In this document: piece after piece, positions 37,170 to 45,603 of the stretch
Layout of the letters: each line of letters starts with the position of its first letter
Position numbering within the stretch: the first letter of the stretch is position 1
DNA from: Lachnospiraceae bacterium V9D3004
Lineage (GTDB): Bacteria; Bacillota; Clostridia; Lachnospirales; Lachnospiraceae
DNA length: 64,000 bases
Direction: 5' to 3'
Assembly (NCBI GenBank): GCA_000621985.1
Contig: JHWW01000014.1
Span: 1 to 64,000, forward strand
The notes under the pieces: model-generated
What the model was told of the DNA's origin: nothing
Seen by the model: only the letters and a program-made list of their open reading frames with translations
Database searches by the model: none
Made by a program: the position numbers and the translations under genes

Positions 37170-38561
37170 TTAATCATTTACTATGTTATTGATCCATATC
37201 TCTTTTTTGATAAGAATATATGCGATAGCACTTTTTATTCCGTCCGCAAGCTGCACGAGAAAATACAACATGAATATATCCATATCAGTGAACCGGCTTA
37301 GCACATAGGCTATCGGCAGTGACACGACGATGAGGAATACACTGTCGAACAGGAACGTGATAAATGTCTTTCCACCCGAACGTATAGTAAAATACGACGC
37401 ATGTAAAAATGCTATCTGCGGCATGAACAGAGCAGATAATCTAATGAATCCCACTGCGAGTTCGCTTGTATGTTCATCGATATTATAAAATAACGGATAG
37501 AGTCCCGATGTAAAGAATACGACAAATGCCAGCACTACAGCCGAAAAGACTCCGAGTGATATAAGTTTCACCGCCGTATCCTTTGCTTCTTTCATCTTAC
37601 CTGCGCCGAGAAGCTGTCCGACAAGTATCGCCACCGCATCTCCCATTGCAAAGAATACTACATAGAAAATGTTGACAACGGTATTACATATATTCATTCC
37701 CGCAACAACGGAAAGTCCCCTGACGGAATAACATTGCATAAGCATTGCCATTCCCAAAGACCATAACGTTTCATTTATAAGCAACGGAGTTCCCCGTCTG
37801 ATTATACTGAACGTCAATTCTGCCGGAATCCTGAAATTCCTGTACATTCCCACAATATACGTATTGATATGACTGTTGTGATGTGTCCATACGATCACTA
37901 TCAGCGCTTCGATCCATCTCGATATGACAGTAGCAAATGCCGCACCTTCGACACCCATCTCGGGAAAGCCAAACATTCCATATATCAGAAGATAATTAAA
38001 TATCAGATTGATAACAACAGCAATTATTCCCGCAACCATTGGCACAAAGGTTCTTCCGCACTCTCTCAGTGTTCCGGAATATATCTGCGACAGCATCATC
38101 GCAGGAAGTCCGGCGAACATAATTACCATATACTCATAGCCGAAATGATGCGTTGCAACAATATCTCCGCCGTCATCATTTCCTCTCAGATACATATCTA
38201 TGAGTCCGTCACCGGCAAAATATAATATGGCTACCGTAGCGGCGATTATGATCGTACATATTACAAGTTTGAATCTGAAAGTATATCTGACTCCTTCATC
38301 ATCAGCTTTTCCAAAATACTGCGCCGTGAATATTCCGGCACCTGCGATGGCGCCGAACAATGCAAGATAGCACACAAAGAAAAGCTGGTTAACGATTGCC
38401 ACTCCGGACATTTCTTCCGTTCCCAGCCTTCCGACCATTATATTATCAAGCAGACTCACAAAATTCGTAATGGCATTCTGTACCATTATCGGAACGGAGA
38501 CAGCAAGCACTTTTTTGTAAAATGCACGGTCTCCAACATATTTTGAAAGCTTATTGTTCAT
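37170..38561 (-). CDS. MATE family efflux transporter
   Basis: About 463 residues with twelve predicted membrane helices in two pseudo-symmetric halves, as in MATE drug/sodium antiporters. Typical segments are VSVPIMVQNAITNFVSLLDNIMVGRLG at the start and SLGMAMLMQCYSVRG and GDAVAILVGQLLGAGKMKEAKDTA in the second half. The substrate is unknown. I chose the ATG at 38561 behind AAGGAC rather than an upstream ATG at 38588. It lies 39 bp after the phosphatase gene on the same strand. Confidence 0.93.
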   Translation of the reverse strand: MNNKLSKYVGDRAFYKKVLAVSVPIMVQNAITNFVSLLDNIMVGRLGTEEMSGVAIVNQLFFVCYLALFGAIAGAGIFTAQYFGKADDEGVRYTFRFKLVICTIIIAATVAILYFAGDGLIDMYLRGNDDGGDIVATHHFGYEYMVIMFAGLPAMMLSQIYSGTLRECGRTFVPMVAGIIAVVINLIFNYLLIYGMFGFPEMGVEGAAFATVISRWIEALIVIVWTHHNSHINTYIVGMYRNFRIPAELTFSIIRRGTPLLINETLWSLGMAMLMQCYSVRGLSVVAGMNICNTVVNIFYVVFFAMGDAVAILVGQLLGAGKMKEAKDTAVKLISLGVFSAVVLAFVVFFTSGLYPLFYNIDEHTSELAVGFIRLSALFMPQIAFLHASYFTIRSGGKTFITFLFDSVFLIVVSLPIAYVLSRFTDMDIFMLYFLVQLADGIKSAIAYILIKKEIWINNIVND

Positions 38562-38600
38562 ACTACAGTCCTTTTTGTTCCCTTTCACTTTGCGACATAA

Positions 38601-39053
38601 TTATGCTGTTATCTCCTCCAGAAATGCTGCAAGCCCAACACACAGGTCACTGTATGTAGCCTCAAAATCTCCTGTATACCACGGATCAGCGACGTCACGC
38701 CCCGAGCCGGCAAAAGTAAGAAGTTTGTATATCTTTCCTTCGGGATCTCCGCCAGCAATACGCGTCATATTGCGGATATTGGCAGTATCCATACCTATAA
38801 GATAATCATAGTATTCATAGTCCTTCTTAGTCATCTGTCTCGCATGCCTCGGCGAAAAAGGGAATCCGTATCGCTTCAGTGTTGTTCGCGCTCCGTAATG
38901 AATATCATTTCCGATCTCTTCTCTGCTCGTTGCAGCTGAAGCGATCTCAAACTGATCTGCCAGACCACGATCGGCAACATATTTTTTCAGCATGAACTCA
39001 CCCATTGGCGATCTGCATATATTTCCATGACAAACTATTAGCACTTTTATCAT
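38601..39053 (-). CDS. Low-molecular-weight protein tyrosine phosphatase
   Basis: A 150-residue protein. The P-loop is VCHGNICRSPMGEF (C-x5-R-S), starting at residue 8 as usual. The general acid loop is DVADPWYTGDF (DP motif) near residue 120, preceding a short C-terminal helix. Such enzymes dephosphorylate protein tyrosine in the cytosol, often acting on polysaccharide-export kinases, none of which is nearby. GGAGGG precedes the ATG. It is between the HTH-nucleotidyltransferase gene and the MATE gene, probably in one transcript. Confidence 0.94.
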   Translation of the reverse strand: MIKVLIVCHGNICRSPMGEFMLKKYVADRGLADQFEIASAATSREEIGNDIHYGARTTLKRYGFPFSPRHARQMTKKDYEYYDYLIGMDTANIRNMTRIAGGDPEGKIYKLLTFAGSGRDVADPWYTGDFEATYSDLCVGLAAFLEEITA

Positions 39054-39078
39054 ATTTTTTTAACCCTCCAAAACTACA

Positions 39079-39552
39079 TTATCCATATATCCTAATCCCG
39101 TCCTTTAGAATTTCGTTCGTCAGTTCAAGATTATCTCTAAGCTGTTCAAGGCTGAGCACATCTACCCTCTTATGGAGTGAATTTCTGAGTTTTTCAACCA
39201 TCCCATAAAACTTAAGTCCCCTAACATCGGATGAAACCAACAGATCCACATCACTTGTTTCTATAGCTTTCCCTTTTGCATAAGACCCAAACAAGATACA
39301 ATAATGAACGGAATATTCTGAGAAAACACTGTCGCATTTAGCTCTTATATATTCCAGGTCCAAAATACCGTGTTCTTCATCTATCGGGTTTATTGCATTA
39401 AGCTTATCAAGAATGTAATTATATTTTAATGTACCAACCTTATCGGCATCATTCTCATAAGATTTAAATGATCTTAGAGAAATACCCAGAATTTCTGCCG
39501 CCTGTTGTTGGGTCAGTTTCTTTTCTGTTCTCAATTCCTTGATAGTGTTCAT
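39079..39552 (-). CDS. HTH-XRE / nucleotidyltransferase (MNT-like) fusion
   Basis: A 157-residue two-domain protein. Residues 1-45 are a Cro/XRE helix-turn-helix (LTQQQAAEILGISLRSFKSYE). Residues 75-150 are a minimal nucleotidyltransferase with the catalytic signature GSYAKGKAIETSDVDLLV (GS-x10-D-x-D). MNT proteins normally pair with a HEPN toxin and act as antitoxin by modifying it. No HEPN gene lies beside this one. GGAGGTGC precedes the ATG. Three palindromes just upstream are likely binding sites for its own HTH, so autoregulation is probable. Confidence 0.87.
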   Translation of the reverse strand: MNTIKELRTEKKLTQQQAAEILGISLRSFKSYENDADKVGTLKYNYILDKLNAINPIDEEHGILDLEYIRAKCDSVFSEYSVHYCILFGSYAKGKAIETSDVDLLVSSDVRGLKFYGMVEKLRNSLHKRVDVLSLEQLRDNLELTNEILKDGIRIYG

Positions 39553-39576
39553 ATTGCACCTCCTTCATGGATAGTA

Positions 39577-39649
39577 TGCAATATTTGCACTTTAATGTCA
39601 AGTGCAAGTGCATTTTTTGCACCATTTATAGATACAAGTGCATCTTGCA
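39577..39649 (-). promoter_or_regulatory. Palindrome cluster, probable operator of the HTH-nucleotidyltransferase gene
   Basis: TGCAATATTTGCA (39577-39589), GTGCATTTTTTGCAC (39608-39622) and TGCATCTTGCA (39639-39649) are all symmetric. CAAGTGCA is directly repeated at 39599, 39605 and 39635. All lie within 100 bp upstream of the start, as expected for cooperative repressor binding. Confidence 0.55.
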
Positions 39650-39664
39650 ACCTAAGACGGTTTT

Positions 39665-41293
39665 TTATCTTCTTCTGTCATTATTTTCGGAATAATACCG
39701 TTCTTTTTCGGCATACATAAGCTTTTCAGCCTTCTTTTTTATTTCGTTCCTGTCAGCTGATGCATCGGTTTCATATACTCCACCGATTGATGCGGAAGAC
39801 TTCTTATCTGCCAGCATTTTTCTTGCCTGTTCCAATTTTTCATTAAACCTTTCTTCCGTTGATTCAAATGAATAAGCAACAAATTCGTCTCCGCCGACTC
39901 TGAAAACATTATGAATCCCGAACACTTCCACAAGTTTTCCGGCAACATTTTTAATCAGTCTGTCACCGGCCTCATGACCGTATATATCATTTTCTTTCTT
40001 AAGCGCATTGACATCACACATTACAAAACCGTACGGATATATATCCTTTTTTTCTTCCTCATATTCAATATATGACCTTCTGTTTCCTACTTCCGTGAGT
40101 GCATCTTTATATCCTACTTCCCTGAGAGAAGAGTATTCTGTCGCCCAGATTCTGCCTACTTCTATACACATGTTCAGGAAAAAGACAAAGCATCCTACAC
40201 GTGAAAATGTAGCATATCCCGATATACTTCTCACACCGCACATATATAATATTGCGTCAAGCAATGCACAAAAAGCAACTGTGACGATTCCGATCAAAAA
40301 GAAACTCACATCATGTTTTGTTGTATGTCCCATTAAGTTTTTCCTGTCAGTGATGAGTATGACAGCCGCCAGGATCATCATAAGCAATGCATATACAAAG
40401 AAGCATCTTATCATTTTAAATGATGCCATATCCTGATCATATACAAACCGGGCGATAAGTACCATTGTGTAATACAATAATGACATCACATATGCTGACA
40501 CTTTGAATTTTTTTTTCTTCACTTTTGTTAATGAATATATAAATAATACCGGAGGGAGAAAACAAAGGTGCATGCATATATAAGACAGATTTCTCGAAAG
40601 CATGACGGCATCGGCCACAAGTCTTAAGAATCCGGTATCAACAGCCATCCATATACCTGCAATAACTGCAGTTATTCCAAGTGCAATGGTATCAATGCTG
40701 CTGTTCATTCTTTTGACGATCAGTCTGAAAAGCAAGAGCAGTATTCCGAGTAAAGCAATACTTCCCGATATTATAAAAGACAACACTTCACCAGATGCAA
40801 GACGCGAAAAATATCTTTGTGAATTCTCAAGCGATACCATCCTGATAGTTCCGCTGGTTTTTATCTTAAACGCACCTGTCATGGAGATTCTGATAGTTTT
40901 TCCGGCCTGTTCGGGCGAAAGATTGATAGCATGATATGCTGTTCCATAGCCGTATCCGGTAAAGTTGACAGGCTGCTTATAACTGTATACCTGCTCTTCC
41001 CCAATAAATACATCAAAATATATATTAGTACTCATAAAGCAGAGTGAATCGTTATACCTGATCTCTCCCGGAAGCTCCTTGGAAATTGTGACATCTCCTC
41101 CGTACTTGTGCGTAATGATCGAGTCCGTATCGACTGTAGTGCCATTTACAGACCATCCCTCGGAGTAATCGGATTCTGTCTTTCTGATAATCTCCGCCTG
41201 ATCATCCATATATATCATAACAAATCCCACAAATACAACAAACAGAAATAATATGATCAGGTTCGGTTTAAAGTATCGCTTAATATTTCTCAT
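39665..41293 (-). CDS. Membrane diguanylate cyclase (GGDEF)
   Basis: A 542-residue protein. One membrane helix near the N-terminus, then about 150 residues of extracytoplasmic beta-rich domain (resembling a 7TMR-DISM sensor), seven hydrophobic segments (about 170-375), and a GGDEF domain with YKDALTEVGNRRSYIEYEE and the intact signature RVGGDEFVAY. Hence it should make cyclic di-GMP. The RxxD inhibitory site expected five residues before GGDEF is missing, so product inhibition by that site is unlikely. AGGATG precedes the ATG. Confidence 0.92.
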   Translation of the reverse strand: MRNIKRYFKPNLIILFLFVVFVGFVMIYMDDQAEIIRKTESDYSEGWSVNGTTVDTDSIITHKYGGDVTISKELPGEIRYNDSLCFMSTNIYFDVFIGEEQVYSYKQPVNFTGYGYGTAYHAINLSPEQAGKTIRISMTGAFKIKTSGTIRMVSLENSQRYFSRLASGEVLSFIISGSIALLGILLLLFRLIVKRMNSSIDTIALGITAVIAGIWMAVDTGFLRLVADAVMLSRNLSYICMHLCFLPPVLFIYSLTKVKKKKFKVSAYVMSLLYYTMVLIARFVYDQDMASFKMIRCFFVYALLMMILAAVILITDRKNLMGHTTKHDVSFFLIGIVTVAFCALLDAILYMCGVRSISGYATFSRVGCFVFFLNMCIEVGRIWATEYSSLREVGYKDALTEVGNRRSYIEYEEEKKDIYPYGFVMCDVNALKKENDIYGHEAGDRLIKNVAGKLVEVFGIHNVFRVGGDEFVAYSFESTEERFNEKLEQARKMLADKKSSASIGGVYETDASADRNEIKKKAEKLMYAEKERYYSENNDRRR

Positions 41294-41428
41294 AGTCTTA
41301 TCATCCTATTGTCAAAAATCCCCAATTATTCTGATGGTATTCTGAATAATTTTACTATAATATTCGTGGCTAAGCAATATCTAAATTTATAAAAAAGCCA
41401 TAACAAGACGAACAATATTATCATTTTG

Positions 41429-41458
41429 TGACACTTTTTAATAAAAATATGTTAAAAT
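41429..41458 (+). promoter_or_regulatory. Possible promoter of the M18 aminopeptidase gene
   Basis: TGACAC (41429-41434) and TAAAAT (41453-41458) are 18 bp apart, ahead of GTGAGG and the ATG at 41492. The -35 match is weak. Confidence 0.3.
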
Positions 41459-41491
41459 ATGCGTAATAAATATAAGTGAGGTCAGATTATT

Positions 41492-42892
41492 ATGAAAACA
41501 AACACATCTGAAAACAATCAGGAAAACAAAAATGAGCCATGTCTGTGCAACATGACTGACGAATTAAAAGAAAAAATAATGGAATTCTCGGAAGATTACA
41601 TGCACTTTTTAGATGCTGCAAAAACAGAACGAGAGGCTGTGAAAGAAGCCGTGAACATTGCAAAGTCACATGGTTTCAAAGACATCAATAAGAAAAGATC
41701 TCTGAGGCCCGGCGACAAAGTGTACGGTATCAACAGGAACAAATCTGTATATCTTGCCGTTATCGGAAAAGAGCCTCTTACTGACGGTTTCAATGCGGTA
41801 GGCGCTCATATCGACTCTCCGAGGCTTGACCTGAAGCAGAACCCTCTCTATGAGGATAACGGGATCGCACTTTTTAAGACCCATTATTACGGAGGGATAA
41901 AAAAATATCAGTGGACCACGATCCCTCTTGCACTTCACGGCGTTGTCGCGCTCACTGACGGAACCGTAAAAGAGATCAATATCGGTGAAGCACCGGAAGA
42001 TCCCATATTTCTTGTGACAGATCTGCTCCCACATTTATCGGGAAAGCAGAACAGTAAAAAAATGTCGGAAGGTGTTCCTGCCGAGAATCTCAATATAATG
42101 ACAGGATCATTTCCTACGGTAACCGATGAAGAATCATCCGTAAAAGCAACCATACTGGCATTGTTAAAAGAACAATACGGTATGGAAGAAAAAGACTTCA
42201 GAAGTGCTGAGATAGAAGCTGTTCCGGCAGCAAAAGCACGTTCACTGGGCCTTGACAAAAGCATGGTCGCTGCCTACGGACAGGATGACAGAGTATGCGC
42301 ATATCCGGGACTTATGGCTCTTATGGACATCGACAAACCGGAGAGAACATGCATATGCATACTGACCGACAAAGAAGAGATCGGCAGCGTAGGCAATACC
42401 GGAATGAAGTCTCATAATTTTGAATTATTCTTAATGGATATCCTGGAAAAAAATGGTATCTCAAATTCTTACGCACCACAGAGAATGTTGTCGGCGTCAA
42501 AGGTATTGTCTGCTGATGTCACCGCGGCATTCGACCCTACTTACTCCGATGTCATGGAGAAGAATAACGCAGCTTTCGCAGGCAGGGGAATAAGCATAAA
42601 AAAATACACCGGCGCACGCGGTAAATCAGGTGCTTCCGATGCAAATGCGGAATTCGTAGGTCATGTAAGAAAAATATTCGAAGACAATAACGTTGCTTAT
42701 CAGTCTTCGGAAATGGGAAAAGTCGATGAAGGAGGCGGTGGAACGATCGCATATATCCTTGCAGACAGAGGTATGGAAGTACTTGACTGCGGTGTTCCGA
42801 TCCATTCCATGCATTCGCCTTACGAGTCTGCAAGCAAATATGACATATACATGGCTTACCTCGGATACAGGGCTTTTCTTTTGAATGCCTGA
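41492..42892 (+). CDS. M18 family aminopeptidase
   Basis: A 466-residue zinc aminopeptidase of the M18 (aspartyl aminopeptidase) family. Metal and catalytic blocks are VGAHIDSPRLDLKQNPLYED, VAAYGQDDRVCAYPGL, ILTDKEEIGSVGNTGMKS, and SADVTAAFDPTYSD, with the last metal His in GVPIHSMHSPYE. It trims N-terminal residues from peptides in the cytosol. Length is normal. It stands alone on the plus strand and converges on the zinc-ribbon membrane gene with only four bases between the stops. Confidence 0.95.
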   Translation: MKTNTSENNQENKNEPCLCNMTDELKEKIMEFSEDYMHFLDAAKTEREAVKEAVNIAKSHGFKDINKKRSLRPGDKVYGINRNKSVYLAVIGKEPLTDGFNAVGAHIDSPRLDLKQNPLYEDNGIALFKTHYYGGIKKYQWTTIPLALHGVVALTDGTVKEINIGEAPEDPIFLVTDLLPHLSGKQNSKKMSEGVPAENLNIMTGSFPTVTDEESSVKATILALLKEQYGMEEKDFRSAEIEAVPAAKARSLGLDKSMVAAYGQDDRVCAYPGLMALMDIDKPERTCICILTDKEEIGSVGNTGMKSHNFELFLMDILEKNGISNSYAPQRMLSASKVLSADVTAAFDPTYSDVMEKNNAAFAGRGISIKKYTGARGKSGASDANAEFVGHVRKIFEDNNVAYQSSEMGKVDEGGGGTIAYILADRGMEVLDCGVPIHSMHSPYESASKYDIYMAYLGYRAFLLNA

Positions 42893-42895
42893 GTA

Positions 42896-43279
42896 TCAGG
42901 TTTTATGAATTGTTTTATTACCACAGACCGGGCAGGTTACTTCTATCCTGCCCTTTCCTTTTGGAACTCTGATCGTTTTTTTACATCCCTTACATTTAAA
43001 ATATCTGTATTTTCCTCTGTTATCGAATCTGAGCTTAAGCATCTTTACCATGCCGGAAAACATCTGATTTTCAGCCTGTCTCGCAGTAAGATTCTTCGAC
43101 AGAAACCGATACATAAAATAAAATGAAACAATCAGTGACAGTAACACGACGGGGTAGAATCCGGTTATCATGGCAAGGATATCAAGTATTATGATCATGA
43201 TAAATAAGATCATATTGAAAAAATCCACACCGTTTCTACCACTCATAAATCTTAACAACATAAGTTGAAATTTATTCAA
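42896..43279 (-). CDS. Small membrane protein with C-terminal zinc ribbon
   Basis: About 127 residues. Two hydrophobic helices (DFFNMILFIMIIILDILAMITG and YPVVLLSLIVSFYFMYRFL) are followed by a basic linker and a zinc ribbon YFKCKGCKKTIRVPKGKGRIEVTCPVCGNK with two CxxC pairs. No function is known. The reading frame is open to 43285 (GTG), but AGGAGG stands nine bases before the TTG at 43279, so I prefer that start. It is eight bp from the fusion gene upstream, so co-transcribed. Confidence 0.75.
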   Translation of the reverse strand: MNKFQLMLLRFMSGRNGVDFFNMILFIMIIILDILAMITGFYPVVLLSLIVSFYFMYRFLSKNLTARQAENQMFSGMVKMLKLRFDNRGKYRYFKCKGCKKTIRVPKGKGRIEVTCPVCGNKTIHKT

Positions 43280-43293
43280 AACCACAAGCCTCC

Positions 43294-44511
43294 TCAGACA
43301 CCTTCTTTATGTGATGATCTTACAACACTTATGTACAGTTTTATATACATGAACAAAGCCATTATCATAAATATGGTGCATACTACCATCAGACAATCGG
43401 CGCATACATTACTCATGTCAGGCCAAAGCACGAATGCGAGCATTATCACGTAGAATACAAATGTGTTGATCTTTCCATACCATTTTGCGCCTTCATTTTT
43501 CTTGGTAATAAGAACGATCCTGCTTCCTATAAGTGATACTATCACTTCTTTTATGATAAATAAAACAAACAGATATACCGCTTCGCGCCTTAATGTAGTC
43601 AGATAAAACATAAGCGCTCCCTGAGTTATCTTATCTGCCAGAGGATCAAGTATCTTCCCGATCTCGGTTACCATATTGAATCTTCTTGCGATCCTGCCGT
43701 CCAAAAAATCCGTTACTGCGGCAACTGCAAGAACAGATATCATAATAACGATCTTGTTGTCACCTGAATACCTTATGAGCACTCCAAGAAAAACCACAGC
43801 AAGCACGATCCTGAAAAGACTCAATAGATTGGGTATTGCAAGCATGTCCCTGAAATTAAGGATATCGTTGAATTTTTTGTAATTCTTCGGCAGAAATCTG
43901 TATACAAACAGATATACAAGTATATTAAGTATCAAAGCTGTAAATACATCGATCACCGTATGCTGTTTAAGAAACATTGTCGATAATACGATCATGATAC
44001 CGACAAATCCTGTAAGGGGTTTTATCCATCTTCTCTTTGCATTCAGTTCCGTATCTTTCCACCATGCGATCATACAGGCAACAGCACAGTATACATGCAT
44101 GCTTGGCAATATATTGGTCGGGGTATCGATCGAATGAAGATACCTTACCGCTGCCGCAAAACCGTTCGTTCCGGTAACCTGCGGTCTCAGATCATGACCG
44201 TTTGGATAAACAAGCGAAACGAAAAGGAACAGCACCATTCCCATCATTATTGATAACAGCACTTTATGAAAATGCCATCCTTTACCATTAGCCACTGCGT
44301 AATACACCAGTGTAACGGTAAGAAAAAGAAACCAGCTGAAATAAAATACAATAAAATATTCACAAAAGGGAATATAATCATCCAATGATGATCTTATTAT
44401 ATGAGCAGGCGGTGATTCCAGTTTTTCCAATAATTCAAACCCTGCCAGATATAACGCAAAAAATACCAGAGCTGTAATTACATTATTCTTTTTTCGCTTT
44501 TTATCACTCAT
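43294..44511 (-). CDS. PAP2-like phosphatase / CDP-alcohol phosphatidyltransferase fusion
   Basis: A 405-residue integral membrane protein of two halves. The N-terminal half (1-210) has membrane helices and a PAP2-type signature, LPSMHVYCAV and STMFLKQHTVIDVF; it has S-T where PAP2 usually has S-R, as in inositol-phosphotransferase-like PAP2_C proteins. The C-terminal half (about 225-400) holds the complete CDP-alcohol motif DG-x2-AR-x8-G-x3-D-x3-D (DGRIARRFNMVTEIGKILDPLAD). This could couple phosphatidylglycerophosphate synthesis with its dephosphorylation, but substrates are not shown. The ATG at 44511 follows AGGTGA. Confidence 0.87.
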   Translation of the reverse strand: MSDKKRKKNNVITALVFFALYLAGFELLEKLESPPAHIIRSSLDDYIPFCEYFIVFYFSWFLFLTVTLVYYAVANGKGWHFHKVLLSIMMGMVLFLFVSLVYPNGHDLRPQVTGTNGFAAAVRYLHSIDTPTNILPSMHVYCAVACMIAWWKDTELNAKRRWIKPLTGFVGIMIVLSTMFLKQHTVIDVFTALILNILVYLFVYRFLPKNYKKFNDILNFRDMLAIPNLLSLFRIVLAVVFLGVLIRYSGDNKIVIMISVLAVAAVTDFLDGRIARRFNMVTEIGKILDPLADKITQGALMFYLTTLRREAVYLFVLFIIKEVIVSLIGSRIVLITKKNEGAKWYGKINTFVFYVIMLAFVLWPDMSNVCADCLMVVCTIFMIMALFMYIKLYISVVRSSHKEGV

Positions 44512-44539
44512 ATGTATCACCTGAAACCGGTCTTTACTC

Positions 44540-45502
44540 CTATTGAACTTCTATAGTCTTACTTACTGATTTGCCGTTTGGCAAAACAGCTTTGATCTTT
44601 GTCTTTCCTGCTTTTTTTGCAGTAAGCTTTCCGTTTTTGTCGATCACGGCGATCTTCTTGTCGGAAGTCTTCCACTTGATCGTTCCCAAGACAATAACTT
44701 TGGATCTGTTCTTTCCGCTCATTATTCCGGGATATGTCGCTGTACGGATCAATCTGTAGGAACTCTTCTTTCCTTTCTTTACGGTTGCTTTTCCATCTAT
44801 GATATTCTTTGATAATTTATTATTCTTAACATCGATCTTCTGAACAACTTTTCCTTTGAGGCCGTTCTGCTTCTCTCCGGATGAACTCATTGAACTGAAT
44901 TCTCCCGCGATGCCGTGCCAACCGCCTTCCAAACGCACAAATCCGCCAAGTCCGATATATTTCGTATTAGGAGATATCATATTGGTATAATGTCCGGTTA
45001 CGGCTTTCTTGTTCTGCTTAACCCAGTCCTTTTTCTCTGCATACCACTGGTCTATACCTTTCATTATACCATCGTTATTCCAAGCGAGACATTCTCCCCA
45101 TGAATGCTCATCATTGTAAACGATCGTGAAACAGTCCCTTCCGTTCGGACGTGTGTGTGACTGATTAACAGTACATTCCGCTGCACGAAGCTGCGCGATA
45201 AGCTCTAAACTCTCCGACCATTTTACCGGTGTATAATCGGCTGAAGTAAGTTTTTCTCCGTTATCCGGATTAATATAACCTTTATCGCATGCCTCTTTGC
45301 GGATCTTATTGACTTTCTTTAAGATCTTTGCCTTGGCAACCTTCTCATATTTGCCTTCAAGCCCCACAAATGTACAGCCTTTTGAAGCTTTTTTTACATC
45401 GGCCTCCCGTACTTTCGCACTTATACTCTGCGAAGGCAGTATGATATTGATCACAAGCGCTGCTATAAGCATTACAATTACTCTGTTTTTGTAAACCTTC
45501 AT
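44540..45502 (-). CDS. Secreted CAP-domain protein with Big_2 Ig-like tail
   Basis: A 320-residue secreted protein. Signal peptide residues 1-29 end in SQSISA. The CAP/SCP domain (about 55-210) shows VKWSESLELIAQLRAAE, SHTRPNGRDCFT, GECLAWN and AVTGHYTNMISPNTKYIGLGGF. The C-terminal 90 residues are a bacterial Ig-like (Big_2) domain ending in WKTSDKKIAVIDKNGKLTAKKAGKTKIKAVLPNG. Family function is obscure. GGAGGTAC precedes the ATG. Confidence 0.9.
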   Translation of the reverse strand: MKVYKNRVIVMLIAALVINIILPSQSISAKVREADVKKASKGCTFVGLEGKYEKVAKAKILKKVNKIRKEACDKGYINPDNGEKLTSADYTPVKWSESLELIAQLRAAECTVNQSHTRPNGRDCFTIVYNDEHSWGECLAWNNDGIMKGIDQWYAEKKDWVKQNKKAVTGHYTNMISPNTKYIGLGGFVRLEGGWHGIAGEFSSMSSSGEKQNGLKGKVVQKIDVKNNKLSKNIIDGKATVKKGKKSSYRLIRTATYPGIMSGKNRSKVIVLGTIKWKTSDKKIAVIDKNGKLTAKKAGKTKIKAVLPNGKSVSKTIEVQ

Positions 45503-45603
45503 TACATAGTACCTCCGTTAATCTTTATAACGTTGAATTATACACTATTTGCCGTAATATTTCAAGTTGGCTGCCCCGGACACACCCCTATCCTTACAGT
45601 AAG

